From contig JAKZZE010000001.1 of the NCBI GenBank assembly GCA_024220505.1, positions 1,488,001 to 1,552,000 of the forward strand: a stretch of 64,000 nt of DNA, in the 5' to 3' direction. The position numbers and the translations under genes are program-made. The first letter of the stretch is position 1. Each line of letters begins with the position of its first letter. Of the stretch, positions 1-9,568 are shown one piece after another. The notes beneath the pieces were generated by a model. The model was given only the letters and a program-made list of their open reading frames with translations, made no database searches and was not told where the DNA came from. Source of the DNA: Rhizopus arrhizus. Lineage: Eukaryota; Mucoromycota; Mucoromycetes; Mucorales; Rhizopodaceae.

Positions 1-176
1 GTAGAGCCGTTTCGGCGGAAAATACCCTTTTTCTCGCAATTAGGACATCTCAGAGATTTGCGATGGGTCTCGAAATGAGAGATTAAGTAATCAATTTCAT
101 CCTGTGATAGGATATTACTAATATTAGACATGTTATTGTTGCTATTATTATCAGATATAGCAGAGTCTGGAGGCAT
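1..176 (-). CDS. Partial zinc-ribbon-like protein, N-terminus only
   Basis: An open frame begins with ATG at 176 and runs off the window edge, giving at least 58 residues. The first 25 residues are Ser/Asn-rich and are followed by an acidic helix-like segment (QDEIDYLISHFE). The visible end carries a CPNC knuckle followed by basic residues (EKKGIFRRNG), which looks like the first half of a four-cysteine zinc ribbon. The rest lies outside the window. It sits beside a retroelement-rich block, so it may be a transposon-derived protein rather than a host gene. I do not recognise the family, and no function is assigned. Confidence 0.4.
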   Translation of the reverse strand, partial: MPPDSAISDNNSNNNMSNISNILSQDEIDYLISHFETHRKSLRCPNCEKKGIFRRNGS

Positions 177-527
177 AATTGACGTTCTTTGATGTTTTAC
201 TGTTGTTCGTAGTGTGTGTAACGTATAAATTCGCGAAAGAACCACGACGACATTTATTTTTGAAAAAAACGCCAATTTCCATAAGCCTGACTGCAGTTAT
301 AGAATCTACAGGGTCGGGCTTTTATTTTTTGTGATAACAAAAAATACAGTTTTTAAATCTATTGTCTCTCTTGTTATACCTTCAAGGCATGTATGGACTA
401 TTTGATAAGTTATTTTGGGTGTAAATGATGGATATATTTGTGAATTTTAGAATAATCTTTTCAACCATGATCGGCTTTTCGCTGTATCCTTATTTTTACC
501 AACTGTCAAAAAAATACTAAGCAAAAT

Positions 528-1210
528 TCATTCAATGGTTACTACGGTGCTATTGAGTATACCTGAAAGTGCCATTTTGGCTGCCTGCTCAAAGCATTCT
601 TTCACTCCACGATTACACTTCGCAGAGCATTCAAGATACCTTGAAGCGTTTATACTGTTAGCCATATCTAAACCCTATTCACAACTTAATTACCAAACGA
701 ATTAGAACATGTATGAAGCATACCTCTTGATACGAAATACAGTCTTGTCGTTCTTCTCTTAAGTCACATTTTAGGGCGACAAGAATAATCTTTGCATACG
801 GGCTGTGATCAGTTATTTCCTCTAACCATTTTTCTCTAACATTCTCGAGTGAATCTCGGTTTTCAACAGAGAAGCATAATACATATAAATGTGTATCTGC
901 ATAAGACAGCAACCGTATTCGATCAAACTCTTCTTGTCCTGCTGTATCCCATAAAGATAATTGTATTGTTTGATCTCCAATGGTTATGTCTTTTACATAG
1001 TTTTCAAATACGGTCGGTTCATAAGTCTTTTGTAATTCAGGTAGGTAAGCTAATGTTTTTTTTTTTTCTAATTTGAAATTGTACCTGAGGAAAGTAACCT
1101 CTTGTAAACACACTTAATAAAGACGTCTTTCCACAAGCACCGTCTCCACAAACAACTAATTTTCTTCTAATAGTCTTTGTATCTTCACCTTTACTACAAC
1201 AAAAGCTCAT
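528..1210 (-). CDS. Rho-family small GTPase, Rho3-like
   Basis: Exons at 1085-1210, 724-1026 and 528-674 join to 191 residues. The P-loop GDGACGKT is near residue 22, switch I ([10 protein letters not shown]) near 44 and the switch II motif [11 protein letters not shown] near 66. The Rho insert region and the ECSAK-type G5 motif are also present. Fungal Rho3 proteins control polarised exocytosis and actin at growing tips, and the overall sequence pattern is Rho3-like. This model has no C-terminal CaaX box: it ends in VVTIE. An alternative last intron (donor after 563, exon 447-502) gives a basic tail ending WLKRLF, which also lacks CaaX. Two adjacent cysteines at residues 4-5 could be palmitoylated. 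The gene is flanked on both sides by transposon-like DNA. Confidence 0.85.
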
Positions 1211-1511
1211 GGAATAAAAATGAATAAAAATAAATAAATAATAAAGGAACAAAAAAGGAAAGCAAAATATAATATACAGTCTCCGATTGCTTTCACTTTA
1301 ATAAAGTAACACGAACTTGTTCCTCCAATTATCTTTATAAAATAATGAAACCAAGAAAGAGACAAGCAAAACAACCAAAAGGAGAGGGCATATTTTTTAA
1401 GAACTATACGAAATATCAAAGGATATAAGCTTATTTTTTCACAAATATCGCTTATTTGTATGTTTGTATCTGTATAACGAATACACCCTAACATATCATT
1501 GTGTGCATTAC

Positions 1512-1846
1512 GGTTAAATAATACTTTCTTTTGTAAATGAAACTTTTATTTAAAGGCTTAAATGAGCACGCGCTATTTCAAAACACCATAATTTCCCAAT
1601 CCAGATCAAATTAAGCATAAAAAAGTAAAAAAATTCTTATGAGAACAAAGGCAAAAAAAAAAGACAGAGGAGGAGTAAGAATGAGCTTGTAAAAAAATCA
1701 AGATTTGGAAAATAAGTTTCAGAAAAGGAAACGGTAAGATAAAATAAAAGTTGAGCTCAAGTCTGTTTGTCTGAGAAGAGCTTATTGAGTACAACGCCTT
1801 TGTCAACGAAAAGCAGGCAACAGTGCGCTGGACAGCACTTTTGGGG
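1512..1846 (-). mobile_element. Truncated non-LTR retroelement 3' end (copy C)
   Basis: This 335-bp segment lies between two copies of the shared flanking sequence. On the minus strand its end resembles the 3' untranslated regions of its neighbours: a GTGCTCATTTAAG-like motif, then an A/T-rich stretch, then a terminus close to ...TTTAACC. It has no convincing coding sequence. It is the most diverged of the three tandem copies, consistent with an older, heavily 5'-truncated insertion. The family assignment rests on similarity to copies A and B within this window. Confidence 0.55.
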
Positions 1847-1859
1847 CTGTGTGCATTAC

Positions 1860-2439
1860 GATTAAAGAATGAATTTTTATTTATAAATAAATTTATAAAA
1901 CGACTCAAATGAGCACATAATACTTGCGTATTGAATTGCCCGGGTCAGGTCTAGAAAGCTGAAAATTGTACGAAAAAACCTTTTGATGGTCAAAAGGGTA
2001 AAAAAAAGAAAGGAAGATGAAGGGGGAAGCTGTATCACAAAATACTAGATTAAGAGTTGCATAACCAAGTTATCAGTTTGGTACCAAGGGGGGGGGAGTT
2101 TCAGGAGGAAGTTCACCATGATGTAGGTAGTCAAGTTCAAAAAGGATAAGGCACATGGCTGGCCACCGAACTGTCCAGGCAGAAAATGTTGAAGCCTTGG
2201 GGCTGAGGGGGACAACGGCTTGAGTTTTCGTTTGTTAGGCAGCTTGTTTACGAGAAACGATAAAGGATCAGGTACCGTCAAAGGCATTTGTAGTCGTCGA
2301 TGCATATGTAGACACCATATAGCATGAGATTTAGTAAGCATGTCATTTGGATGGTAATTGCACGGTTTGGGGACACCGCAGGGTAACCAACCTAGACGCC
2401 AGCGGACTACTCAGCTACGTTCTGTGTTCGACATGGATA
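1860..2439 (-). mobile_element. 5'-truncated non-LTR retrotransposon with RT-ORF C-terminus (copy B)
   Basis: A 580-bp minus-strand segment bounded by the shared 13-bp sequence. It contains a 98-residue open frame (2045-2341) that includes HRRLQMPLTVPDPLSFL. The same stretch recurs, diverged, in the fragment at 8756-9034 as HRRLCMPETIADPISFL. I recognise this as the C-terminal part of a Mucoromycota LINE-type ORF2. The 3' region carries a GCCCGGG core and an AAATGAGCAC-like motif, and ends ...CTTTAATC without a poly(A) tail. No reverse-transcriptase core remains, so this is a dead 5'-truncated copy. Confidence 0.65.
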
Positions 2440-2452
2440 CTGTGTGCATTAC

Positions 2453-3443
2453 GATTAAAGAGTATTTTTATTTTAAATTTAAGATAACCCAATTGAGCAC
2501 ATAATCACTTCTGGGATTGAATTGCCCGGGCCAGGTCAAAGAGAGGATAAAAGAGTGCTAAAAACCTTTTTGATAGTCAAAAAGGAAAAAGGGAAGGGAA
2601 GGGAAGAGGTAGAAAAGAGCTCTAGATCTTGTCTAGGAGAGGGTTGTGATGGTTGTAAGGGGGAGCGAGATCAAAAGACTCCAAGAAATTGAGGTCTATG
2701 AGCCCAGATTGGAGAAAGTAGTTAGTGACATCGTTGTAAAGAGGAGCCTTGAGACGGCGGAAAGCAGAACCAAGTCGTTGGAGGAATACATGACGAGCAA
2801 GTTTAGTTTTTCTTTCAATAGATTCATTGAGAAGTGTAGGATCACGAAAGATGGAGGGGCTCAGAGGGTCAAAGTCGTCACGAATAGTGATTTTGTGTTT
2901 GTACAGCTGAAAACGGAGCCCAGGTTCGAAACCGGTACGGATAAGGAAGCTGACCACATTTCGATCTGAATATTGAATATCCAAAATGCGGCGTGTGTTA
3001 ATGTGCAACTCACGAAGGTTAGCACGGAGTTGATGGATGGGGAGGCGACGGTGAATGGGAACGTGAATAAACGTGAAGCTGGAAGGAGCAGTAGAAGAGG
3101 AAAATTGCCGAGCAATGGCAGCTAAACTGTGTTTGGGTTTGGGATTCGGAAGCTTAGATACCTTGGTTGTGGGAGGAGCAGTATCATTGCTGGGGGAGCG
3201 TGGACGTTTGGAGGAGGGGGGGAGTAGATTCAGAAGGAGGATTGGAGTTTGCAGTTGGTGTGGGTTCAGAGGATACTTGCTTCCGCAAAGAAGCGTTTTC
3301 CTGTTGCAACTGGTGTATCTTGGCATTAGCGATTGCGAGTTCATTTTGTAATCGTTGAATGGTTTGAAGGTGGGTGGACATGATGGGTTATTTCCTTAAA
3401 AGGAAAAAATTTATCAAAAGTGTTGGGGAAGCGAAAGAGTTCC
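2453..3443 (-). mobile_element. ORF1-only non-autonomous retroelement (copy A)
   Basis: This 991-bp minus-strand unit is flanked on both sides by CTGTGTGCATTAC. It contains a short 5' leader, a single ORF1-like gene (2622-3381) and immediately afterwards the same type of 3' region as copy B (GCCCGGG core, GAGCACATAAT motif, terminus ...CTTTAATC). No reverse transcriptase is present and no space is left for one. Identical flanks on both sides argue that the unit inserted as it stands, so it resembles a half-LINE moved in trans by an autonomous relative. Confidence 0.6.
2622..3381 (-). pseudogene. ORF1-like protein of copy A, one frameshift
   Basis: The start at 3381 gives a short coiled-coil-type N-terminus (QRLQNELAIANAKIHQLQQE) with leucine/glutamine heptads, followed by a Ser/Thr/Pro-rich linker. 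The frame is lost at a run of seven C (minus strand, 3216-3222). The adjacent frame continues with SSKRPRSPSND and a conserved-looking basic domain of about 190 residues to a stop at 2622. A single-base slip in the C-run would join the two parts. An N-terminal coiled coil plus a basic domain fits a retroelement ORF1 nucleic-acid-binding protein. It could be a true mutation or a homopolymer sequencing error. Confidence 0.6.
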
Positions 3444-3456
3444 CTGTGTGCATTAC

Positions 3457-3967
3457 AGTGTTTTTAGAAATAAGAATAAAATGAAAACTTCAAATTCTGG
3501 AAAAGTTTTATTGGCTAATTAAGAAAACTCAATCTGCAAATGAGAAAGGCTTTTTTAATAAGAAATTGATCATCTTAATAGGTATTCATGTGTAGGACTT
3601 CTCTCAAGAGTATTTCAACAGTTCCGAAGAATAAATAGCTCAGATCTATACAAACTTGATGCCCATGTTATGAAAAACAAATAAAAAGTGATGCAGCGAT
3701 AGCGATTTATAAAGAAATAACGAAATACCTTCGGCTATATGAAGAAGAGACAGAGTAAGATGTGGTTAAGAAAAACAGAAAAATTGAATCCTTATGTGAA
3801 GGGAGATATAATAATAAAATAGCAGCCCTTGATAAATGTTTTAAAGTAATACTGAATTGAAGGGTTCCAAAAACTTTATATTTTGTCAGTCGTATACTGA
3901 CAAGCAAATTGTCTTTGATAGTTGATCTGGCTCCTGTTAAAAGTGGAGTAAAAAAAGGTGGCATGTA
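3457..3967. other. AT-rich spacer, nothing recognised
   Basis: This lies between the retroelement row and a decayed DNA-transposon gene. No open frame with family-like content is visible. It may hold the 5' part of the decayed transposon. Confidence 0.4.
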
Positions 3968-4500
3968 TTGAAAATCACAAAAATGTTTCAACAGATCTGC
4001 AACGAAACTAAAGAAACATCTCAAAAAGCGAAGGGAGGAGTAAAAGCTGGGATTTTGAGCGATGTGCATATATTGTTTATTGTGGAAATTGTTGATGACT
4101 TCGCACCGGCGGCTTTAGAGCAAATGAGAAGAAAGTTTGTTGAAAAGCACTCAAGAGTTCTATTATAAAAACTCAATTTTATCATCATATAAATGAGCAA
4201 TATGCGTTAAGTTTAAAGAAATTAGAAAGGCCACTGAGTATCAAAGTTCTGTTAATATCTTCTAAAAAAGAAAGTTGTGGTTGAATTGCTGCCGCAGTAT
4301 AAGAACATGAATTTTGAAAAATTACATTTTATGAATGAGGTTGGTTTCAACCTTCAAATTAGTCGTGCTCGGGGTTGAACAAAAGTAGGTGCGCCAGCAA
4401 AAGTTGAAGTTGCGAAAAATAGAGGAATAGTAATTACTATTCTAAGCACTATTTCAAGTCAAGAGGAAATCAATATCTCATCCATTACGGGAAGAGGAAA
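3968..4500 (+). pseudogene. Decayed Tc1/mariner-like transposase
   Basis: The first part (3968-4168) reads GGVKAGILSDVHILFIVEIV and then RRKFVEK, like the helix-turn-helix N-terminus of Tc1-type transposases. After several stops and frame changes, 4310-4480 reads FMNEVGFNLQISRARG, then a TGA where Trp is usual, then TKVGAPAKVEVAKNRGIV. This matches the first catalytic block of the DDE domain (consensus F-x-D/N-E-A/V-G-F-N, R-G-W). It is inactivated by multiple stops. I did not find its downstream catalytic block or its terminal repeats. Confidence 0.6.
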
Positions 4501-5755
4501 CTTGGATATAACTTGACATAGTTGATAAGGCAAGTAAAACTCATTAATATCGAGTGGATTGTCATGTTCAGAAACCAATTTGGCTTTTATCACAGATAAT
4601 GATTTCAGAATTAAAGGAGCTTATGGGATCAAACAAGCAAAAGTTGATGATGGTCCTAATTCTAGGCCGCATGGCACATCAATTCGGATACTGCTGGTTA
4701 TAATGCAATTGCAGGTATCAGTGTCTATGACCAACTATTTATCGCTGTAGTTAATAATCGTTCTAAACCTACACTTGGCTGTATCAATGGCTTTGAGAGG
4801 TGCAAATATGCCTGGATCCATATAATGTGAACCAACTGATAAAATACTGCCATAAATTCCAGTAGTGTTGGTCAAAATGACTTCAATATGATCTACGTGC
4901 ATCATAACTGTACAGCAAAATAACTTAATGCTATATTAGATAAATTTCCGATTTAAACAGCCATCAGGCTTTGGTATAAAGTGAAAGCAAAGTCATGGAA
5001 TATAACCCAATAGTGCCTTATTACATGCTTCTCCTAACAGGGTTGGGATTTCTTTGTCTTAGAATCATTTCTGTTGTAATTACTCTTGCAAATAGATCAA
5101 AATTGCTCGGGTGGATTCAAATCTAGTGAGTAATAAGGAAGGTATATAATGCTATACCCTCTCATTTCAATACACTTTTGAGTAACAACGTGTCAGTAGG
5201 CAGGCGCATAATTCATTTTTAAATAGTTGCCCTTAAATACCTTATGCTAATCCATAGTATCCATAGTACTTTTCCGAATTTGAATTGCCAGAACTGTAAG
5301 AAGCCAAGTGAGTACTTTTAGTTGGTTTGTACACGTAGGAAAAATGACATAACAAGTGAGCAAACTACTGAAAATAGAAAGACTCACTGATGGGCTTTGA
5401 TATTTGAAGTTGCTTGCGCATATTTAGACATTGAAACATTTATATGCCAAATCACTATTGAATACAACGACTATGTTCTTGATAGATCATCGATAACTAG
5501 AGAATAAGGCAGAGGGATAGGAAAATTGTTCCTTGCTAGTCTTGAAGGTTTTATGATCTAATTCGTCTATTGCTACTACTATATTCTGCTAAAGAATCAT
5601 TTTAGACAATGAATCACTGATGGCTTCATGGTTGTTTTATGTGAGAAACCAAACGAAATGGCAATGTATCATGTGGTAAGGACGAATATCTTCCCAGAAG
5701 TATCCTAATATTTCCAGGAAATAGTATAAAAGCAAAGAAGTTGAAAAAGACTGTA
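4501..5755. other. Degenerate, probably transposon-derived DNA
   Basis: Only short stop-broken frames occur between the decayed transposase and the left repeat of the next transposon. No domain can be recognised with confidence. Confidence 0.4.
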
Positions 5756-5783
5756 CAGTCTGGCTGGTGGATATTGTCGGTTA
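5756..5783 (+). repeat. Left terminal inverted repeat
   Basis: A 28-bp repeat starting CAGTCTGGCTGG and ending TTGTCGGTTA, preceded by TA. It is the exact reverse complement of 9093-9120. Confidence 0.85.
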
Positions 5784-5869
5784 TACAAAGATATTGTGGG
5801 ATTGGAGTTTATAAGGTTTATATAGTGTTAAATAGGTTTGATTTAAGAGAGTCTTGATATAAGATCAAA

Positions 5870-6180
5870 AGTTTAGGTAGGATTTGATTCCAAAAAGAGT
5901 AATGATTTGAATATAAGTTGCTTGAGTAAAGTGACCACCAGATCTTATAAGTAGATCAAACTGTTTTGAGTAAAGTAAAAATAAAAAGGTAAAATAAAGT
6001 TAAAATAAAGATAAAATAAAATAAAAAGGATTTACAATGAAGTGTATATACTTCAAGGGACTTCTTGTTCTTGATGTTAAGTAAAATAAAAGAAAAACAA
6101 AAGAGATTTACTTTGTATGATATTTATTCAAATAATCAAAAAGTAAAGTAAAACAAAAGTTAAGAGTGAAGTAAGTAAGT
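5870..6180. repeat. Imperfect AAGTAAAATAAA-type low-complexity tract
   Basis: Repeated variants of taaagtaaaataaa and aaaataaaataaaaagg occur inside the transposon, between the left repeat and the transposase. This is low-complexity sequence with no coding content. Confidence 0.5.
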
Positions 6181-6489
6181 CTTGATTGCTGTTAAAATGT
6201 CGAGGTATTTATATGTTTTTTTTTTTGAGTTTTCTGATTATCTGTTGTTTTTGGTTTTTAGTGTGGAAAATTTTTGTATGAATCTACATAGCCATCTGAA
6301 TTCAGACACTGTCTGTATTCATTCAAATCTTGTGGTACAATTTTTTAATATTTTCCCATTGTGCGTGTTACAATATAATTAGTGGTTATAAAAAAAAATG
6401 GTTGTCAATTAATAATTTTGTCCGTTAATGCAGTTCTTTTTGTCGTTCCTTTTTTCTTTTCTTTTCTTCAAACTTTTGAGATCTCTACA

Positions 6490-7411
6490 ATGACAAACAC
6501 TTTTTATTTCAAAGATGGAATGGATAACCTTTTTGATGAGTATGGTGAAAGAGTGTATGATCCCATGGAAGGCGTCTTAACAGAAATTACAGACCTAAAC
6601 ATTGCACTTGAAACAATAACTAGCCGCAAGAGTTATTTAGCTAATAAACCTGCTGAAAAGAATATTATAATGAAAGAGGCTAAAGAAACAAAAATTTTAG
6701 ACGATAAGCCTGCCAAATCAGCAGTTTATAACACTTATACAGACAAGCAAAGAGAGGATTTTATTGATAAAATGATTGAAAATTCTGAAAAGGAAATATC
6801 ACTAAATTTTCCAAAGAACTCTTGATTAACCCACGTACTGCGGAAAGATGGTGGAAAATATACAAGAAGTCGGGTTATGCAGGTTACCATCAAAAAAGCC
6901 TCATTTTGAAGCCGAAGTTAGGAGCTCTGTTGACAATTTGGAGACAAGATACGAATGGTTTATGAACTGGAAGGATAGAGATCTGGACTATACAAAAAAT
7001 TGCGTGTTTATCGATGAAGCCGGATTTCATATAAATATGAGAAATAACTGGGCTAGATCACCAGCTGGAACTCGCGCTGTGGTTAAAACTGCAAAAACAA
7101 GAGTAACCTCTCACTCGGTTATTGAAGCCATTCACTTGTCTGCAGTGCTTTATGTCGTTTTGAAAAAGTCCCCTCCCAAACCTGAATTAGACACTGTTGC
7201 CAAAAAGAAGAGAAAGGGTAACAGTGGAAAGAAAAGGGGTGTAGCTGAGACGACTAACAACGACGAAGGAACTCAGGAGAATAACACCAGTGTAGTTGAT
7301 GTAAAACTAGCTCCAAAAGGTACAGCAACTGCTCATTTTATTAAGTTTGTCAATGAACTCCTTAATATTATGGATGAGGATGAATTTTTAAAGGGCAGTT
7401 ATTTACACTGA
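6490..7411 (+). pseudogene. Tc1/mariner-like transposase, 5' part, frameshifted
   Basis: ATG at 6490 opens an acidic leader followed by TDKQREDFIDKMIE, a typical start of a transposase helix-turn-helix. The frame breaks near 6800; another frame carries NPRTAERWWKIYKKSG (the HTH end). Then frame 6848-7411 resumes with KKPHFEAEVRSSVDNLE and the first catalytic block FIDEAGFHINMRNNWARSP. Coding stops after KGSYLH, just where the second aspartate motif should begin. That motif reappears about 880 bp downstream. The gene is inactive as it stands. Confidence 0.7.
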
Positions 7412-7934
7412 CAGATTGAAATCGGTAGTAACAACAAAATGCCATTTGAATGCATTTCTGGAGTCGTTACATTATGTTTCTGAAGAAGAGATCGTCAATG
7501 TACGATTTCCTATCATTCAAGTTATGGGACTTGAAGCGAGAGTATCCTCTCTGCGTTTGTTAGGAAAAAAAGTCTACATTATCGAAGATTTATATTCTTT
7601 TAACTTTCCTCGAACACTAAGCCATATAAAAGCCGGAGAGCTCGAATCTTTAGTCAATGGTTTTACTTTAATCGAAGTAAGTACAAGTAGTTGAGCCTTA
7701 TATGCTGCCAATAAGATATCTAATGCATTTTTTTCTTTTAAGAAAATGGTGAATGATTTGGAGCGAAAGTACAATGATGGACAGAGTGAAGAAGGATCCA
7801 GCATGACCAGAATAATGGAGGAAACAAAAAAAAAATTTATAATGAAGCAATGGCTAAGTCCAGTGATTTGGGATGAGGAAGATGAGGAAGATGACGAAGA
7901 TACAAATGACGATGATAAAGACAACAATCATTAA
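7389..7934 (+). pseudogene. Unrecognised gene tail captured inside the transposon
   Basis: One frame runs from just after a stop at 7389-7391 to 7934, with a single internal TGA at 7692-7694. It shows VNVRFPIIQVMGLEARVS, then FNFPRTLSHIKAGELESLVN, then a C-terminal acidic tail of Asp/Glu repeats. AATAAATAAAG follows the stop at once and looks like a polyadenylation signal. The content does not match a transposase, so it looks like the 3' part of another gene inserted between the transposase halves. I do not recognise the family. Alternatively it is a repeat-family protein common in this fungus. Confidence 0.5.
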
Positions 7935-8279
7935 TAAATAAAGCTATTTTTCATCGCAGTACTCTATTTACTTTCGTTATGCATATGAATCATGACAATA
8001 TAAAATAATGCTTGAAATATGATTATTAATTAGGAAATTTACTGATGCGTATTTTATTGTTCTCTTCCTTTTCCTGCTGTTATTTTATTTTGCTATTATT
8101 ATATTGACTTATTGTTTCTTGATAGCCAACATAGTTTTGATAATGAATTGTAAATGTTTTAATAATATTGTATCAACTGTAAATAGTTGTTTTTTATTTT
8201 ATTTTTCACTAAAGCGATAATAGAAGCACACAGTGGCTACATTACGAAAGAAGTCTTATAGCTGTAATTGAGAGACGTC

Positions 8280-8480
8280 TCTGGGATACAACAGGGCTCT
8301 ACATTGTCATGGATAATCCACCAACTCAAAGAGATAACACAGAAACATTTATCTTTTTTCCTGCTTGCCTGAGCTTAATTCGATTGAGAATTTTGGTCCA
8401 CAATTAAAGGCTGTATCAAGAAAAGTAAGTTCTTCAGTCGACCTGATGATTTAAAAATGTGAGTAGCCGAGATATCCGAC
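8280..8480 (+). pseudogene. Transposase 3' part (second and third catalytic blocks)
   Basis: 8290-8330 reads GLYIVMDNPPTQR, the second catalytic Asp block (consensus IVMDNAPIH). Slightly downstream, in another frame, PELNSIENFG matches the third block (SPELNPIENFW), including its Glu. Several frameshifts and stops follow. It continues the transposase begun at 6490. Confidence 0.65.
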
Positions 8481-8579
8481 AATAATCTTTAAGTAACGTC
8501 AATTTGACTTAGCCCAAAAGGACAAAGTAATATTTCGAAAACGACAATCATTTCTTAACAAATGGCCAATCATTTTTGT

Positions 8580-9034
8580 TTAAACATGATATTTGATTTA
8601 TTTATGGTCCATTTGAGCGCTAAAATATACAACAAATAAGTATCCGCCCGGACCAGTTCAATCCGTTTGGAAGTGAGTGCTAAGAAAAAAACCCTTTCTG
8701 GTTCAAGGATAAAAAATGAGAAAGGCAAGTAGGGTGTATAGAGAGACGTTTGAAGTTAGTTGAATTGTCTCAGCCATTCAATTAGTTTTTGGCCATGAGG
8801 TGTCTTGCATGGGATGGTTCTATCGTGTTGTAATTGATCTAACTCATGGAGGATAGAACATATAACGGGCCATCGCCAGGTCCAGGACAAAGTAATACTA
8901 GAGGGAACAAATGCGCGTGTCGGAAGCATATTCAAAAGGAAAGATATAGGGTCGGCTATTGTTTCAGGCATACAGAGTCGGCGATGCGTATTGAGGCAAC
9001 TGATGGCAACAACCATTTTTTTTATAACCGTCAA
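8580..9034 (-). mobile_element. LINE-type retroelement 3' fragment nested in the transposon
   Basis: The minus-strand frame 8756-9034 includes NTHRRLCMPETIADPISFLL and WPVICSILHELDQLQHD, matching the ORF2 C-terminus of copy B at 2045-2341. The 3' region (8580-8720) carries the GCCCGGACC-type core and the ATTTGAGCGC motif of the family. It is 5'-truncated. Its flanks lack the TGTGTGCATTAC sequence seen around copies A-C. Confidence 0.6.
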
Positions 9035-9092
9035 TTATATCTTCGTGTAATCGACAGTTTCATTCTTTTGTGACCGAAAGCTACTTTTTTTG

Positions 9093-9120
9093 TAACCGAC
9101 AATATCCACCAGCCAGACTG
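9093..9120 (-). repeat. Right terminal inverted repeat
   Basis: The exact reverse complement of 5756-5783, followed by TA at 9121-9122. Confidence 0.85.
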
Positions 9121-9122
9121 TA

Positions 9123-9568
9123 TCTCATATAGTTATTTCATATAAAGTATATACAGTTATATTAATTCATGATAATTAAACAAACTCATAATTTTATAAA
9201 TTTGCGTCCTCTTCTTCTTTTTTTCTTACTTACATTGGCCAATGTAATCATAATCAATTTGATGTTTTAAAGCATTCAAGCTCAATAATGAAGCGAATGA
9301 TACAATAAAGCAACTATTTTTGATTATAGTAGAGCTGAATTATTGAATAATATACTGACAGAAAAAACTGATGCTTAATATGAAAATAGGTATAGTTATA
9401 TAACTATACATGTTAGTATGCTTCATTACATCTAGTCTTTGCAACTTGCTGGTAAAACAATCCCCATTTGCGCTGTGAAAAGCAAACAAGCGCAAAGACG
9501 TTACACGAATAAGAATATTTTATCCCGGATCCCTGTTTTTTTTTCTCTTTTATTTCTCGTAATTTATT
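9123..9568. other. Intergenic, upstream of HIT gene
   Basis: AT-rich with no open frame. It contains the promoter region of the HIT gene, but I see no clear TATA box. Confidence 0.4.

Larger units (their letters stand above)
1500..3456. repeat. Four copies of a 12-13 bp element-flanking sequence
   Basis: The sequence TGTGTGCATTAC occurs at 1500-1511, 1848-1859, 2441-2452 and 3445-3456; in the last three it is preceded by C. These copies bound three consecutive retroelement segments that all read on the minus strand. The rightmost copy lies upstream of the 5' end of the first element, where a 3'-terminal element sequence would not be expected. I therefore read the repeat as a shared target site or target-site duplication. 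Confidence 0.75.
5756..9120 (+). mobile_element. Tc1/mariner-type DNA transposon with perfect 28-bp TIRs and nested cargo
   Basis: The two ends are exact inverted copies over 28 bp, beginning CAGTCTGGCTGGTGGATATT, and each is flanked by a TA dinucleotide (5754-5755 and 9121-9122). Perfect TIRs with TA target duplication are the signature of the Tc1/mariner superfamily. Inside are: a broken transposase (6490-7411 and about 8290-8460), an unrelated gene tail (7389-7934) lying between the two transposase halves, and a minus-strand LINE 3' fragment (about 8580-9034). Near the right end, AACCG-containing variants recur at roughly 9030, 9070 and 9093, possibly transposase-binding subrepeats. The element spans 3365 bp, long for this superfamily because of the insertions. 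Confidence 0.8.

Noticed and set aside
5820..6180. AAGTAAAATAAA repeats considered as a CRISPR-like array
   Set aside because: Units are irregular, low complexity and without spacers; the genome is eukaryotic.
7574..7927. Ser-rich minus-strand frame
   Set aside because: It is the antisense of the Asp/Glu tail of the frame at 7389-7934.
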